Positions 1 to 9,550 of a stretch of 64,000 nt of DNA are shown here, piece by piece. Source of the DNA: an uncultured Psychroserpens sp. (GTDB lineage Bacteria > Bacteroidota > Bacteroidia > Flavobacteriales > Flavobacteriaceae). A model generated the notes under the pieces. The model saw nothing but the letters and a program-made list of their open reading frames with translations, ran no database searches and was not told the DNA's origin. The stretch's first letter is position 1. The number at the start of each line of letters is the position of its first letter. Location: the NCBI GenBank assembly GCA_947489585.1, contig CANLEE010000001.1, forward strand, positions 738,946 through 802,945. Direction: 5' to 3'. The position numbers were made by a program, and so were the translations under genes.

Positions 1-1
1 T

Positions 2-379
2 CAAGCATTTAGCTATTCATTTGCTCCTTTTGTTAGTTTAGGTGTCCATTTCACGTCATACAATCCAACAGTTGAAACAACCTATGGTGACGGTAATATT
101 GAAAACGTGAATAATTTCTGGTTAGGATGGGCAGGTGCAGCTAATCCTGACGCTAATGAAGATCCATTTTTGTTCAATGGAAATGATACAACTTGGTCAT
201 TAGTTGGTAGTATTGGTACACGTTACAAATTAACTGTACTCTCAGATTTAATGATTGATTTAAGATGGCAATATTACTTTAACGATGATGTTGATGGCTT
301 GGACCACAACCTAAGATCTAATAAAGCCAATGACTGGCTTGTTTGGCTTAACTTTGGATATATTTATTACCTCAACTAA
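2..379 (+). CDS. C-terminal part of an outer-membrane beta-barrel-like protein (5' truncated)
   Basis: The reading frame is open from the first bases of the window, so the protein starts upstream. The visible 125 residues alternate polar and aromatic residues (for example LVWLNFGYIYYLN at the C terminus), as in the last strands of a Bacteroidota outer-membrane barrel. The C terminus ends on a short aromatic strand and carries no T9SS sorting domain. It resembles the flavobacterial THC0290_0291-type barrel proteins, recalled from memory. The family is uncertain and the function unknown. A strong hairpin terminator follows the stop codon. Confidence 0.6.
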   Translation, partial: QAFSYSFAPFVSLGVHFTSYNPTVETTYGDGNIENVNNFWLGWAGAANPDANEDPFLFNGNDTTWSLVGSIGTRYKLTVLSDLMIDLRWQYYFNDDVDGLDHNLRSNKANDWLVWLNFGYIYYLN

Positions 380-400
380 ACACATAAACAAACATATAAA

Positions 401-429
401 AAAAGACCAAGTTAAAAACTTGGTCTTTT
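401..429. terminator. Bidirectional intrinsic terminator
   Basis: A perfect 13-bp inverted repeat (AAAAGACCAAGTT / AACTTGGTCTTTT) with a 3-base loop lies between two convergent genes. It has an A-run on the left and a T-run on the right, so it can stop transcription from either side. Confidence 0.9.
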
Positions 430-454
430 CGTTTTATTATAATAAGACTATTAT

Positions 455-1594
455 CTATCCAATAGCTTGTTTTAAATCGGCAATTAAATCTGCTTTGTCT
501 TCAATACCTACACTTAATCTTATTAGTGAATCTACTACGCCTGTTTTTTCCCTTTCTTCCTTCGGAATACTTGCATGCGTCATACTTGCAGGGTGACCTG
601 CTAAAGACTCAACACCTCCTAAAGATTCAGCTAAAGTGAAAATTTTAAGGTTTTCAACAATTTTAATAGCTTCCTGGTAGTTATTCCCTTTGGTTGTAAA
701 AGACACCATGCCCCCAAAATCATCCATTTGTGCTTTGGCTATATCATGATTTGGATGACTCTCAAAACCAGGCCAGTACACTTTTTCAATTTTAGGATGG
801 TTTGCTAAAAATTCAGCTACTACTTTACCATTCTCACAATGACGTTGCATTCTAATATGTAATGTTTTGATACCTCTTAATGCAAGAAAACTATCTTGAG
901 GACCACAAACAGCACCACTCGCATTTTGAATAAAGTACAAACGATCTGCTAATTCTTTATCTTTTACAATTAAGGCCCCCATAACCAAATCGCTATGACC
1001 TCCAATGTACTTTGTTGCAGAGTGCATCACAATATCAGCGCCTAAATCTAGAGGACGTTGCAAATAAGGTGTCGCAAACGTATTGTCAACAGCTAAAAGG
1101 ACATTGTGCTCTTTAGCAATGCTAGCAATAGCTTTAATATCAATGATATTCATCATTGGATTTGTTGGTGTCTCTACCCATATCAGCTTCGTGTTTTCAT
1201 TCACGAAACTTTCAATGTTAGAAGCATTTTCCAAGCCTATGAAATGGAATTTAATACCAAATTTCTTAAAAACACTTGTAAACAATCGATATGTCCCTCC
1301 ATAAAGATCATTTGTAGAAATAACCTCATCTCCTGGCTGTAATAATTTAATAACAGCATCAATTGCTGCTAATCCAGAGCCAAAAGCTAGACCATGGTTT
1401 CCGTTTTCTATGCTAGCAAATGCATTTTCTAAGGCATTTCTTGTAGGATTATGTGTTCTTGAATACTCATAACCTTTATGACCCCCTGGTGTAGACTGTG
1501 CATAAGTAGACGTTTGATAAATTGGTGGCATTACACTACCGTAAGCAGGATCATGTTCTTGACCACCATGTATTGTTTTTGTATTAAATTTCAT
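455..1594 (-). CDS. metB: Cystathionine gamma-synthase-type PLP enzyme
   Basis: This 379-residue protein belongs to the Cys/Met metabolism PLP-dependent family (fold type I). Visible hallmarks are YSRTHNPTR at about residues 44-52, an ETPTNP segment near 141, the VDNTFATP motif near 169, and SATKYIGGHSD with the PLP-binding lysine at K195. The length matches MetB (about 386 residues in E. coli). The family makes or breaks cystathionine in the cytoplasm during methionine/cysteine exchange. Gamma-synthase and gamma-lyase cannot be separated by eye, so the symbol is tentative. It is a single gene ending at a shared terminator and divergent from the lipoprotein gene at 1716. Confidence 0.88.
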   Translation of the reverse strand: MKFNTKTIHGGQEHDPAYGSVMPPIYQTSTYAQSTPGGHKGYEYSRTHNPTRNALENAFASIENGNHGLAFGSGLAAIDAVIKLLQPGDEVISTNDLYGGTYRLFTSVFKKFGIKFHFIGLENASNIESFVNENTKLIWVETPTNPMMNIIDIKAIASIAKEHNVLLAVDNTFATPYLQRPLDLGADIVMHSATKYIGGHSDLVMGALIVKDKELADRLYFIQNASGAVCGPQDSFLALRGIKTLHIRMQRHCENGKVVAEFLANHPKIEKVYWPGFESHPNHDIAKAQMDDFGGMVSFTTKGNNYQEAIKIVENLKIFTLAESLGGVESLAGHPASMTHASIPKEEREKTGVVDSLIRLSVGIEDKADLIADLKQAIG

Positions 1595-1715
1595 ATTATA
1601 ATTTTTCTAAAAAACATCAGTCACAAACTAACTAAATTCATTTCATTATCATTTAGTAAACAACAAATTTAAGGTTTAATTCGTTGTATTCGAATCTAAG
1701 TAATACCTTTATTGA

Positions 1716-2462
1716 ATGTTTAACAAAATCTCTCGAATTTTGAAAAAATACAGCTCCCTAATCCTGATATTAACCATCATTTTTTCTTGTAAAAAAGAAG
1801 TCAAAATTGATTTCACAGAACAAAGCATTGAAACCTCTGAAATTGCGGAAATTGCTATTAATTTTCCCAAAGCAATAGGGTCTGAAGATGTAGCAAATCA
1901 AATCAATAAGGTGATTAGCAATTATATTGTTAATCAAATGAACTTAACTGAAGATAATGCAGAAATGAGTTCTATTGATGACGCTGTAGCTAAGTTTAAT
2001 TATGAGTTTCGTAGTTTCAAAATTGATTTCCCTGATGCTACACATAAATGGGAAGCTTTTATTGATGGAGAAGTGACCTATTATTCTCCAGAAATAATCA
2101 GTATTGCTTTAAATTCATATTTTGATACTGGAGGTGCTCATGGTAATACTAATGTGAGGTTTTTTAATTTCAATCCTCAAACTGGCACTCAATTTAATAC
2201 AAAAGACCTCATTGGAAATATTGAAGGGCTTTCCGAGGTCGTGGAACAAAAATTAAAAGAAAAAATCAAAGGTAATACCAGTAATGAATCTATGGAAGAT
2301 GAGTTCTTCGGGAAAGACTTTCAACTACCAGAATCATTTGGTTATAGCGATGAAGGTTTAATTATCTTATACAACCCATATGAAATTGCGTCTTATGCTC
2401 AAGGCATTATAGAGTTTACGATTCCTTTTGAAGAAATCAGCTCGTTTTTAAATAAGAATTAA
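1716..2462 (+). CDS. DUF4163/DUF3298-type lipoprotein
   Basis: The 248-residue protein has a lipoprotein signal: a hydrophobic stretch (LILILTIIFSC) with the lipobox cysteine at C25. The mature part contains FDTGGAHGN at about residue 139. A GGAHG-type motif is characteristic of DUF3298, usually found after DUF4163, as in the extracellular part of Bacillus RsiV. No transmembrane anchor or anti-sigma domain is present here, so a signalling role cannot be assumed. It converges with the antiporter gene and overlaps its stop by 4 bp. The function is unknown. Confidence 0.75.
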   Translation: MFNKISRILKKYSSLILILTIIFSCKKEVKIDFTEQSIETSEIAEIAINFPKAIGSEDVANQINKVISNYIVNQMNLTEDNAEMSSIDDAVAKFNYEFRSFKIDFPDATHKWEAFIDGEVTYYSPEIISIALNSYFDTGGAHGNTNVRFFNFNPQTGTQFNTKDLIGNIEGLSEVVEQKLKEKIKGNTSNESMEDEFFGKDFQLPESFGYSDEGLIILYNPYEIASYAQGIIEFTIPFEEISSFLNKN

Positions 2463-3706
2463 TCTGCGTTTTTTGATAATCGTTTAATAACCGGCTCAAC
2501 GGTAAGCCCTTGGCCAATGATTGAAAATACGACAATTATATAGGTCATGACTAAAAACAATTCACGATTCATTTCTTGAGTTAAACTTAGTGCTAATGCA
2601 ATCGAAATTCCGCCTCGTAAACCTCCCCAAGTCATTATTAAATTGGTGTGCTTTACAAATTCTAACTTCTTATCAAAGAATTTAATTGGTAACCATAATG
2701 ATACATATCTACACAATAAAACTAAAGGAACAGCAATTAGCCCAGCAATTACATAGTTGAACTCAAAATTAAGTACTAGCATTTCCATACCAATCATTAC
2801 AAATAAAATGGTATTAAGTAGTACATCTATTAATTCCCAAAATTTATCGACATAAGTTTCTGTAATTTCTGACATTGCCGATTGCCTTACGGTATCGTTC
2901 CCAACTATTAATCCTGCTGTCACCATTGCTAAAGGAGCCGATAAGTGCCAATGATGTGCCAATAAACTTCCGCCCATAACAGTTGCAATTGTGATAATAA
3001 CCTCAACTTCATAATCATCTATAGACTTTAACAATTTATATGTGATATAACCTAAAATTAGACCTAAACCGATTCCTCCCAGTACCTCTTGCCCAAACAA
3101 TTTAGCAATTTCACTAAATTCAATAGCCGCGTCAGGTTTTGCAGCTATAGCAAAAATGGTTAAAAATACTACAACACCTACACCATCGTTGAATAAGGAT
3201 TCTCCAACAATTTTTGTTTCTAATTTTTTGGGTGCACCAGCTTTTTTTAAAATCCCTAACACTGCAATAGGATCGGTAGGAGATATTAAAGAACCAAACA
3301 ACAAACAATAAATAAAAGCCACATTGACACCTAATAGTTGAAGTAGGTAGTATGTCAAAATTCCCACTAAAAATGTAGATACCAAAACACCTAAAGTCGC
3401 AAACACTAAAACAGGCCATCGTTGAATTTTAAGTTGGTTAAAATTGGTATGCAATGCGCCAGCAAACAACAAAAAACTCAACATGATATCAAGTAATACT
3501 GTTTTAAAATCGATTTGTAATATGAGTTCTTTTTCTCTTAAAAGCAAGGTGTCATCAAATTGCCCAATAGCAACAACAATAATGGTAAACACAATAGTAA
3601 TAAGCATTAACCCAATAGTAATTGGAAGCTTTAAAAACTTCACATTGATATAGCCAAAAAGCGCAGATAGAACAATTAAAACTGATGCAATCTCGTAATA
3701 ACCCAT
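2459..3706 (-). CDS. CPA1-family Na+/H+ antiporter
   Basis: This 415-residue polytopic membrane protein has about 11-12 hydrophobic helices. It has the CPA1/NhaP-type motifs SPTDPIAVLG (about residue 142) and ESLFNDGVGVVVF (about 169-181); the ND pair is the ion-binding site of electroneutral antiporters. The C terminus ends shortly after the last helix, so there is no large cytoplasmic regulatory tail. The role is sodium/proton exchange across the inner membrane for pH and salt balance. Ion specificity cannot be read from the sequence. Confidence 0.88.
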   Translation of the reverse strand: MGYYEIASVLIVLSALFGYINVKFLKLPITIGLMLITIVFTIIVVAIGQFDDTLLLREKELILQIDFKTVLLDIMLSFLLFAGALHTNFNQLKIQRWPVLVFATLGVLVSTFLVGILTYYLLQLLGVNVAFIYCLLFGSLISPTDPIAVLGILKKAGAPKKLETKIVGESLFNDGVGVVVFLTIFAIAAKPDAAIEFSEIAKLFGQEVLGGIGLGLILGYITYKLLKSIDDYEVEVIITIATVMGGSLLAHHWHLSAPLAMVTAGLIVGNDTVRQSAMSEITETYVDKFWELIDVLLNTILFVMIGMEMLVLNFEFNYVIAGLIAVPLVLLCRYVSLWLPIKFFDKKLEFVKHTNLIMTWGGLRGGISIALALSLTQEMNRELFLVMTYIIVVFSIIGQGLTVEPVIKRLSKNAD

Positions 3707-3815
3707 AGGTGCTTAAATTTTCGATAAAAGTAACTAATTTTCTTTTGAAATCCGTTTACTTTGTAGTAGGTAAACTTACCTATCATCTTTTTAAGTAATA
3801 TCAGAAATCTTAAGT

Positions 3816-4175
3816 ATGAAAAAAATATACCATCTAAAAACTTGCAGTACTTGCGTAAGAATCATTAAATCTTTGAATTTACCTAATGATGTTACTTTTC
3901 AGGATATAAAAACTGAAGACATTACAGTAAAACAACTTGAAGAACTTGAGAAACTTGCTGGTAGCTATGAAGCCCTCTTTAGTAAAAGAGCTAAGCTTTA
4001 TAAGGAAATGGGATTAAAAGATCAAAACCTTAGCGAAAAAGATTTCAAACACTACATTTTAGAACATTATACCTTTTTAAGTCGACCTGTTGTAGTTTAT
4101 AATGATCATATTTTTATAGGAAACAGTGCTAAAACAGTAGAAGCAGCAAAAGCTTTTATCCACTCAAATGAATAG
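3816..4175 (+). CDS. ArsC/Spx-family thioredoxin-fold protein
   Basis: The 119-residue protein starts with a beta-alpha thioredoxin-like unit carrying a CSTC pair (C10, C13), followed later by FLSRPVVVYND, the conserved Arg-Pro region of the arsenate reductase/Spx/YffB family. Length is typical. Many flavobacterial members are annotated as arsenate reductase family without proof, and the CxxC arrangement is also seen in Spx and YffB. No arsenic genes are nearby. The last 8 bases overlap the start of the EamA transporter gene, which implies co-transcription. Confidence 0.8.
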   Translation: MKKIYHLKTCSTCVRIIKSLNLPNDVTFQDIKTEDITVKQLEELEKLAGSYEALFSKRAKLYKEMGLKDQNLSEKDFKHYILEHYTFLSRPVVVYNDHIFIGNSAKTVEAAKAFIHSNE

Positions 4176-5061
4176 TAGAAACTTTGCTTTATTTGCTGTA
4201 TTTATGGTTCAACTCTTATATGGGTTAAACTATACTTTTGCAAAATTTATAATCAACGAAGGCTTTATCAAAACCTTTGGGCTAACCCTTGTACGTGTTG
4301 GAGGAGCCACAATTTTATTTTGGATTTTTGGATTCTTTTTTAAAAAAGAAAAAATAGATAATAAAGATTACTTCACATTTTTTCTTGGTGCTGTATTTGG
4401 TGTTGGTTTAAATATGCTATTGTTTTTAAAAGGCCTTGAACTAACATCACCAATTCATGCCTCGGTAATAGTAACTATTACGCCAATCCTCATTTTAGTA
4501 CTTTCTTCTTTTTTCTTATCAGAAAAAATAACCAAATTAAAAATTATAGGTGTTTTTCTTGGCTTTTGCGGCGGTATTTTATTGACTTTATTGGGGAAGT
4601 CAACACGGGTTGCTGATAATGTTATTTTAGGAAATACATTTATTTTTTTAAATGCTATCGCCTATAGTATCTATATCATTATTATAAAGAAATTAACGGC
4701 TAAATATCATCCATTTACGTTTATAAAATGGTTATTCTTATTTGGGTTCTTCTTAGTATTACCATTTGGCTATACTGAAGTCACCGAAATCCAGCTTGAT
4801 ACTTTCACACCATATGTTTGGTATTCAGTTGTGTTTGTAGTTGTTGGAGCGACTTTTCTGACTTATGTTCTAAATCCTTTAGCCCTAAGATCACTTAAAG
4901 CGTCAACTGTTGGTGTTTTTATTTATCTGCAACCCGTAATTGCTGGAGTATTTGCCATTGTTATGGGCGTTGATATTGTAAGCCCTGTAAAGCTTATTGC
5001 TATGTTTTTAATTTTTTCAGGAGTATATTTAGTTACTAAAAAACCTAAGGTTTCAGCTTAA
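4168..5061 (+). CDS. EamA/DMT-family transporter
   Basis: The 297-residue inner-membrane protein has about ten hydrophobic helices in two halves, each resembling one EamA domain (the first begins LYGLNYTFAKF, the second ends near VFAIVMGVDIVSPVKL). Drug/metabolite transporters of this kind export amino acids or other small metabolites; the substrate is not visible. The start codon lies inside the preceding ArsC-like gene. The 3' end overlaps the convergent thioesterase gene by 9 bp. Confidence 0.87.
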   Translation: MNSRNFALFAVFMVQLLYGLNYTFAKFIINEGFIKTFGLTLVRVGGATILFWIFGFFFKKEKIDNKDYFTFFLGAVFGVGLNMLLFLKGLELTSPIHASVIVTITPILILVLSSFFLSEKITKLKIIGVFLGFCGGILLTLLGKSTRVADNVILGNTFIFLNAIAYSIYIIIIKKLTAKYHPFTFIKWLFLFGFFLVLPFGYTEVTEIQLDTFTPYVWYSVVFVVVGATFLTYVLNPLALRSLKASTVGVFIYLQPVIAGVFAIVMGVDIVSPVKLIAMFLIFSGVYLVTKKPKVSA

Positions 5062-5529
5062 ATTTTTAGGCACTTTACCTGCCACTCTAGTATCTTCTTT
5101 AGTTAATATTTTAAAACTTTCTGTCTTAGGAAACTTATCCGATAATATTAATAATTCAGCAGGCAAAACTGTTAGTTTTCGTGTCTTTAAATCAATCCAA
5201 GCACCTAACATATCACTTGAGGCTAGATGCTCACCTTTATGATTATAAAAATTATGCTCAAATTTAAAAAACATCCCATCATCACTTATCCCAGATAACT
5301 CTAAACTTACTGTAATAGGCTGTCCTATGAATGACTCTTTATAATAATAAGTATGTTCATAAAATACAACTGGCCCAATACCAAATTTTGAAAGTTCTTG
5401 CATTGAAAATCCATACGCAATAAAAAAGCCCATTCTAGTATGGCTCATAAAGTTGGTATATGCTGAATTTGCCAAATGGCCATTAGCGTCTATATCACTC
5501 CAGCGTATTTCAAAATCCTTTTTGTACAT
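5053..5529 (-). CDS. Acyl-CoA thioesterase (4HBT hotdog fold)
   Basis: The 158-residue cytoplasmic protein opens with the 4HBT signature WSDIDANGHLANSAYTNF (about residues 10-27), whose Asp-x-x-Gly-His element carries the catalytic Asp. Length fits a single hotdog domain. The family hydrolyses acyl-CoA or acyl-ACP thioesters; chain length cannot be inferred. Confidence 0.87.
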   Translation of the reverse strand: MYKKDFEIRWSDIDANGHLANSAYTNFMSHTRMGFFIAYGFSMQELSKFGIGPVVFYEHTYYYKESFIGQPITVSLELSGISDDGMFFKFEHNFYNHKGEHLASSDMLGAWIDLKTRKLTVLPAELLILSDKFPKTESFKILTKEDTRVAGKVPKNLS

Positions 5530-5599
5530 ATTTGTTTCTTTAAGGCTATAAAGTTATTGTTTTTTTGGAATGAACTCAACTGGACTTTACGATTTTCCT

Positions 5600-5607
5600 T
5601 ACCTTTG
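5600..5607 (+). promoter_or_regulatory. Probable -7 element for the yicC-gmk-nadD operon
   Basis: TACCTTTG matches the Bacteroidota -7 consensus TAnnTTTG and lies 21 bases upstream of the yicC start. No good TTTG -33 box is visible at the expected distance. Confidence 0.5.
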
Positions 5608-5628
5608 CTCAACTTTTAAAATTCGTTC

Positions 5629-6486
5629 ATGATACAATCAATGACAGGCTACGGAAAATCTGTAATTCAGCTTCCAACCAAAAAAATATCTATTGAAGTA
5701 AAGTCACTCAATAGCAAGAATCTTGATCTTAATACACGTATGCCTTCTATGTATCGTGAAAAGGAATTAAGCATCAGAAAACTTATTGCTTCAAAATTGG
5801 TAAGAGGGAAGGTTGATTTTTCATTATATATGGAAATCACTGGTGAAGAAACCTCTACACAAATCAATAAAACGGTTGTTAATCAGTACATGAAGCAACT
5901 AAGAGAAGTGGTAGATGGCGATGCTACCGAATTATTAAAAATGGCTATTCGTTTGCCAGACGCTGTAACAACAGAACGTGATGAAATTGATGAAAATGAA
6001 TGGAAACAAATTGCTGAAGTTATCGATAGTAGCTTAGAAAAAATACAAAAATATCGAATCGACGAAGGTAAAAGCTTAGAAGACGATTTTGTAAATCGTG
6101 TCAAAAATATTTCTGGATTATTAGATCAGGTTATTGCTATGGATCCAGATCGTATTGATAGTGTTCGCGAACGTTTAACTAAAGGTATTTCTGAAATAAA
6201 AGAAAAAGTAGACGAAAACCGTTTTGAGCAAGAACTAGTATACTACATTGAAAAATTTGATATCACTGAAGAAAAAGTGCGTTTATCTAATCACTTAGAT
6301 TATTTTCAAAAAGCATTAAAATCTGATGACTCTAACGGAAAAAAATTAGGATTCATTTCTCAAGAAATGGGACGAGAAATCAATACTATTGGTTCAAAAT
6401 CTAACCATGCACCAATGCAAAAATTGGTGGTACAAATGAAAGATGAACTTGAAAAAATTAAGGAACAGTTATTGAATGTCCTTTAA
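5629..6486 (+). CDS. yicC: YicC family protein (putative endoribonuclease)
   Basis: This 285-residue protein begins MIQSMTGYGKS, the conserved N terminus of the YicC/YloC family, and ends in the charged C-terminal DUF1732 region. It has full length. Family members were long of unknown function and E. coli YicC has been described as an endoribonuclease; that activity is transferred by family. It is the first gene of a tight cluster with gmk and nadD (gaps of 23 and 3 bp), a common order in Bacteroidota. Confidence 0.92.
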   Translation: MIQSMTGYGKSVIQLPTKKISIEVKSLNSKNLDLNTRMPSMYREKELSIRKLIASKLVRGKVDFSLYMEITGEETSTQINKTVVNQYMKQLREVVDGDATELLKMAIRLPDAVTTERDEIDENEWKQIAEVIDSSLEKIQKYRIDEGKSLEDDFVNRVKNISGLLDQVIAMDPDRIDSVRERLTKGISEIKEKVDENRFEQELVYYIEKFDITEEKVRLSNHLDYFQKALKSDDSNGKKLGFISQEMGREINTIGSKSNHAPMQKLVVQMKDELEKIKEQLLNVL

Positions 6487-6509
6487 AAATAACACTCTAA
6501 ATCACATTT

Positions 6510-7100
6510 GTGAAAGACGATAACAATATAAAAAAAGGTAAATTAATTGTATTTTCAGCACCTTCTGGTTCTGGAAAAACAACTATTGTAAGACACTTAC
6601 TCCAACAAGAAGAACTCAATTTAGAGTTTTCAATTTCAGCTACGTCTAGAGAAAAACGCGGCAAAGAAATTCATGCTAAAGATTACTATTTTTTAAGCTT
6701 AAAAGAATTTAAAAGTAAAATCAAAAATGATGAATTTCTGGAATGGGAAGAAGTTTATAGAGATAATTTCTACGGTACCTTAAAAACAGAAATTGAACGT
6801 ATTTGGGCAAAAGGTAAGCATGTTATTTTTGATATTGATGTGTCTGGAGGATTACGTATTAAAAAGAAATTTCCTGAAGAAACCATAGCGATTTTTGTCA
6901 AACCACCAGACCTCAACGAGCTCATAATAAGGCTAAAAGAACGTGGTGAAGAAAGTGAAGATAAGATTAGCATGCGTGTTGCAAAAGCGCCAGCCGAACT
7001 TGCTACTGCGCCTCTATTTGATGAAATTGTACTCAATAAAGACTTAGATAAAGCGCTAAAAGATGCTTATAACTTAGTTTCAGATTTTATTAAAACCTAA
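6510..7100 (+). CDS. gmk: Guanylate kinase
   Basis: The 196-residue enzyme converts GMP and ATP to GDP and ADP in the cytoplasm. The P-loop APSGSGKTT spans residues 17-25, followed by the GMP-binding segment SATSREKRGKEIHAKDYYF near 42-60. The start codon is GTG at 6510; no ATG lies upstream in frame near the expected position. Second gene of the yicC operon. Confidence 0.95.
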   Translation: MKDDNNIKKGKLIVFSAPSGSGKTTIVRHLLQQEELNLEFSISATSREKRGKEIHAKDYYFLSLKEFKSKIKNDEFLEWEEVYRDNFYGTLKTEIERIWAKGKHVIFDIDVSGGLRIKKKFPEETIAIFVKPPDLNELIIRLKERGEESEDKISMRVAKAPAELATAPLFDEIVLNKDLDKALKDAYNLVSDFIKT

Positions 7101-7103
7101 CTT

Positions 7104-7682
7104 ATGAAAATCGGACTCTATTTTGGAACTTTTAATCCCATTCATGTTGGTCATTTAACAATCGCTAATCATTTGGCTGAACATAGTGATTTAGATAAAA
7201 TCTGGTTTGTAGTAACACCTCATAGTCCTTTTAAAAAGAAAAATTCATTGTTAGATAATCGGCAACGCTATGAAATGGTGTATCGTGCTACTGAAGATTA
7301 TAACAAACTTGAACCTAGTGATATTGAATTTAATTTGCCACAACCAAATTATACGATAAATACCTTAACTTATCTTCAAGAGAAATACCCTAAATATGAA
7401 TTTTCATTGATCATGGGTGAGGATAATTTGAAAAGTTTTCACAAGTGGAAAAACTACGAGCTCATATTAGAACATCATGAAATTTATGTGTATCCTCGAA
7501 TTTCTAAAGGACACATAGAGACACAATTTGATAATCATAAAAAGATTCATAAAATAGAGGCACCTATTATGGAATTGTCATCGACATTTATCAGAAAATC
7601 TATAAAAGAAGGTAAAAATATTCGCCCAATGTTACCAGAACATGTTTGGACCTATTTGGATGAAATGAATTTTTATAAATAA
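7104..7682 (+). CDS. nadD: Nicotinate-nucleotide adenylyltransferase
   Basis: The 192-residue enzyme makes deamido-NAD from nicotinate mononucleotide and ATP. The nucleotidyltransferase motif GTFNPIHVGH is at residues 8-17 and the C-terminal ISSTFIR-type motif appears as LSSTFIRKSI near residue 157. Full length. It follows gmk by 3 bp. Confidence 0.95.
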   Translation: MKIGLYFGTFNPIHVGHLTIANHLAEHSDLDKIWFVVTPHSPFKKKNSLLDNRQRYEMVYRATEDYNKLEPSDIEFNLPQPNYTINTLTYLQEKYPKYEFSLIMGEDNLKSFHKWKNYELILEHHEIYVYPRISKGHIETQFDNHKKIHKIEAPIMELSSTFIRKSIKEGKNIRPMLPEHVWTYLDEMNFYK

Positions 7683-7709
7683 CGACTGATGTTGTTCAAA
7701 ACATAAATT

Positions 7710-9548
7710 ATGGATAACAATAAGGTGTTTAATTACATTAAGAATATATTAGAAAACCTGCCAAATGATTGGTTAAACCTAACAACACATCGACTGGATA
7801 TTTACAATGAAGAGCTAGCCAAAACACAATTCTTAGACCAGTTTGAAAACTTGTTTGACACTAGTAATACTGAGTTTTCAGCACTCAATGAATTGCCCAC
7901 AGCTTATGACTATATCCGATTAGGACATCCTTTATCTTGCGTCTTAGAATGGACCGTTGCTAAGTTAAATTCTATAAATCCAGATCAAGTTATAAGCTTC
8001 TCTTCGAATACTATTCCTGTGTTAGCGATACTTAGAAACAATCTATTAGAACATAAAAACACACGAATACTCTATACAGGTGAATTACCTAAACGTTTTG
8101 ATGTTGACGTTTTAAAACAGGTGTACGGTTATACCTTTGAATTAAAAAAAATTGACAGTTTAGATGACCTAACGAAGTTTGATGGCAGCACTATTTTTGT
8201 GTCACAACAAAATGAAATTTCAAATAATAGTAATTCTGATGTTGACTTTTTTATCAATAGTTATGACGCTATAGGAAGTGTTGTACTGATTAATGGTGTA
8301 CGAAATGCACATTATATATCAGAAATACAACACGTTCGACGACGAGAGACGATTGCAATGACTCCTGTCAATTGTCTTCAAGCCTTAGAAGTTCTAGTTG
8401 GCAAATCTTCTATAGGTATTAAAAAAAATAACACTAATAAAACTGTCGTTTTAGATGCAATTAAATCCATTACTGGAGTAACAACAAAACCTCTGGTGGG
8501 TTCAAGTGGACTTTCGATTCAGTATGCTATTATGATGGGGTTAGTACATCATGCTCAAGAACACTATCCAGGAAAAGCCATCAAATTTGTAGTGCCTCCA
8601 AATTGTTATGGCGGTACAAATGATCAAGCAAGACGACTTGCGGCTTGCTTTGATAACGTAGACATTGTAGACCTGCCTGTTGATGGTGATAATGATATGG
8701 TTCAAAGTATTGATAATGTGCTTGAAACTATTGCAAAAGAGGATGCTGTTCCTTTCATCATTGCTGAGATTCCAACAAACCCCAGAGTTGAAGTTCCTGA
8801 TCTTGAGCAACTAAAACACACGCTTGAGAAGGTTCGGAAAACAACAACAGGCAACACCGCTATCGATCCTGTTTTTATTTTAGACCAAACATTTTGCCCT
8901 AATGTCCATTTTTTAGCTGAAGGTAAAACACTCTCAACAGTTAGAACCATTTCCTATGCTAGTGGGTCAAAGTTCCCTAGTGGTGGACAATGCACTGCTG
9001 GATATTGTGTTGGGAATACTAAGGCTGAAATCTTAATGGAAAATATAGAACGTCATATGATTCTTTGCGACAATGAAGCGACGCATCATCAAATGGAAAT
9101 ATTAGCAAAGCACTTACCTTCAATGAATCAAAGAATAATAGATGCTTATAAAAATACCCGAGAATTTGTAAACTTCATTGAAGACATTTTACCAACTGCT
9201 AAAATCAATTTTGTGTCTGAAGAATTGGCAGAACTAGGGTTTACACCATCTGTGTTTTCATTAGATCTTCCCACTAAAGGTGATACTGCCGAAGATAAAG
9301 AAGCTTACAAACGTGCATTGAATCATAAATTAATTAATTTAATGATTACTGAAATTCCTAATGAAAGTAAGTACTGCGTGAGCTATGGCCAACTCAAAGG
9401 CTGCTATTGGACCATACCTGCTACCTCAACACAAGGCACAACAAAAGAAGGTGATAAAGATTATATAGCACGTGTGGCATTATCTGCTAACATGGATCTA
9501 GAACGTCACAAACAAGTGTTTTTAGATTTTGTTAGAACTATTTCTTAA
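7710..9548 (+). CDS. Large Cys/Met-metabolism-type PLP-dependent transferase
   Basis: A 612-residue protein. The C-terminal part (about 250-612) looks like the Cys/Met metabolism PLP family: VGSSGLSIQYAIMMG, EIPTNPRVEVPD, FILDQTF, and the lysine motif SYASGSKFPSGGQCTAGY with the likely PLP lysine at K421. The N-terminal ~245 residues are extra compared with the ~380-residue cystathionine enzymes such as the one at 455-1594, and I do not recognise them as a separate domain. The substrate is unknown. It follows nadD by 27 bp and may be the last gene of that operon. Its 3' end faces yraN with 2 bp between. Confidence 0.75.
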   Translation: MDNNKVFNYIKNILENLPNDWLNLTTHRLDIYNEELAKTQFLDQFENLFDTSNTEFSALNELPTAYDYIRLGHPLSCVLEWTVAKLNSINPDQVISFSSNTIPVLAILRNNLLEHKNTRILYTGELPKRFDVDVLKQVYGYTFELKKIDSLDDLTKFDGSTIFVSQQNEISNNSNSDVDFFINSYDAIGSVVLINGVRNAHYISEIQHVRRRETIAMTPVNCLQALEVLVGKSSIGIKKNNTNKTVVLDAIKSITGVTTKPLVGSSGLSIQYAIMMGLVHHAQEHYPGKAIKFVVPPNCYGGTNDQARRLAACFDNVDIVDLPVDGDNDMVQSIDNVLETIAKEDAVPFIIAEIPTNPRVEVPDLEQLKHTLEKVRKTTTGNTAIDPVFILDQTFCPNVHFLAEGKTLSTVRTISYASGSKFPSGGQCTAGYCVGNTKAEILMENIERHMILCDNEATHHQMEILAKHLPSMNQRIIDAYKNTREFVNFIEDILPTAKINFVSEELAELGFTPSVFSLDLPTKGDTAEDKEAYKRALNHKLINLMITEIPNESKYCVSYGQLKGCYWTIPATSTQGTTKEGDKDYIARVALSANMDLERHKQVFLDFVRTIS

Positions 9549-9550
9549 CA

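Noticed and set aside
1083..1342. Two overlapping plus-strand frames within the cystathionine gamma-synthase-type gene
   Set aside because: Both are antisense shadows of a clearly coding region with PLP motifs.
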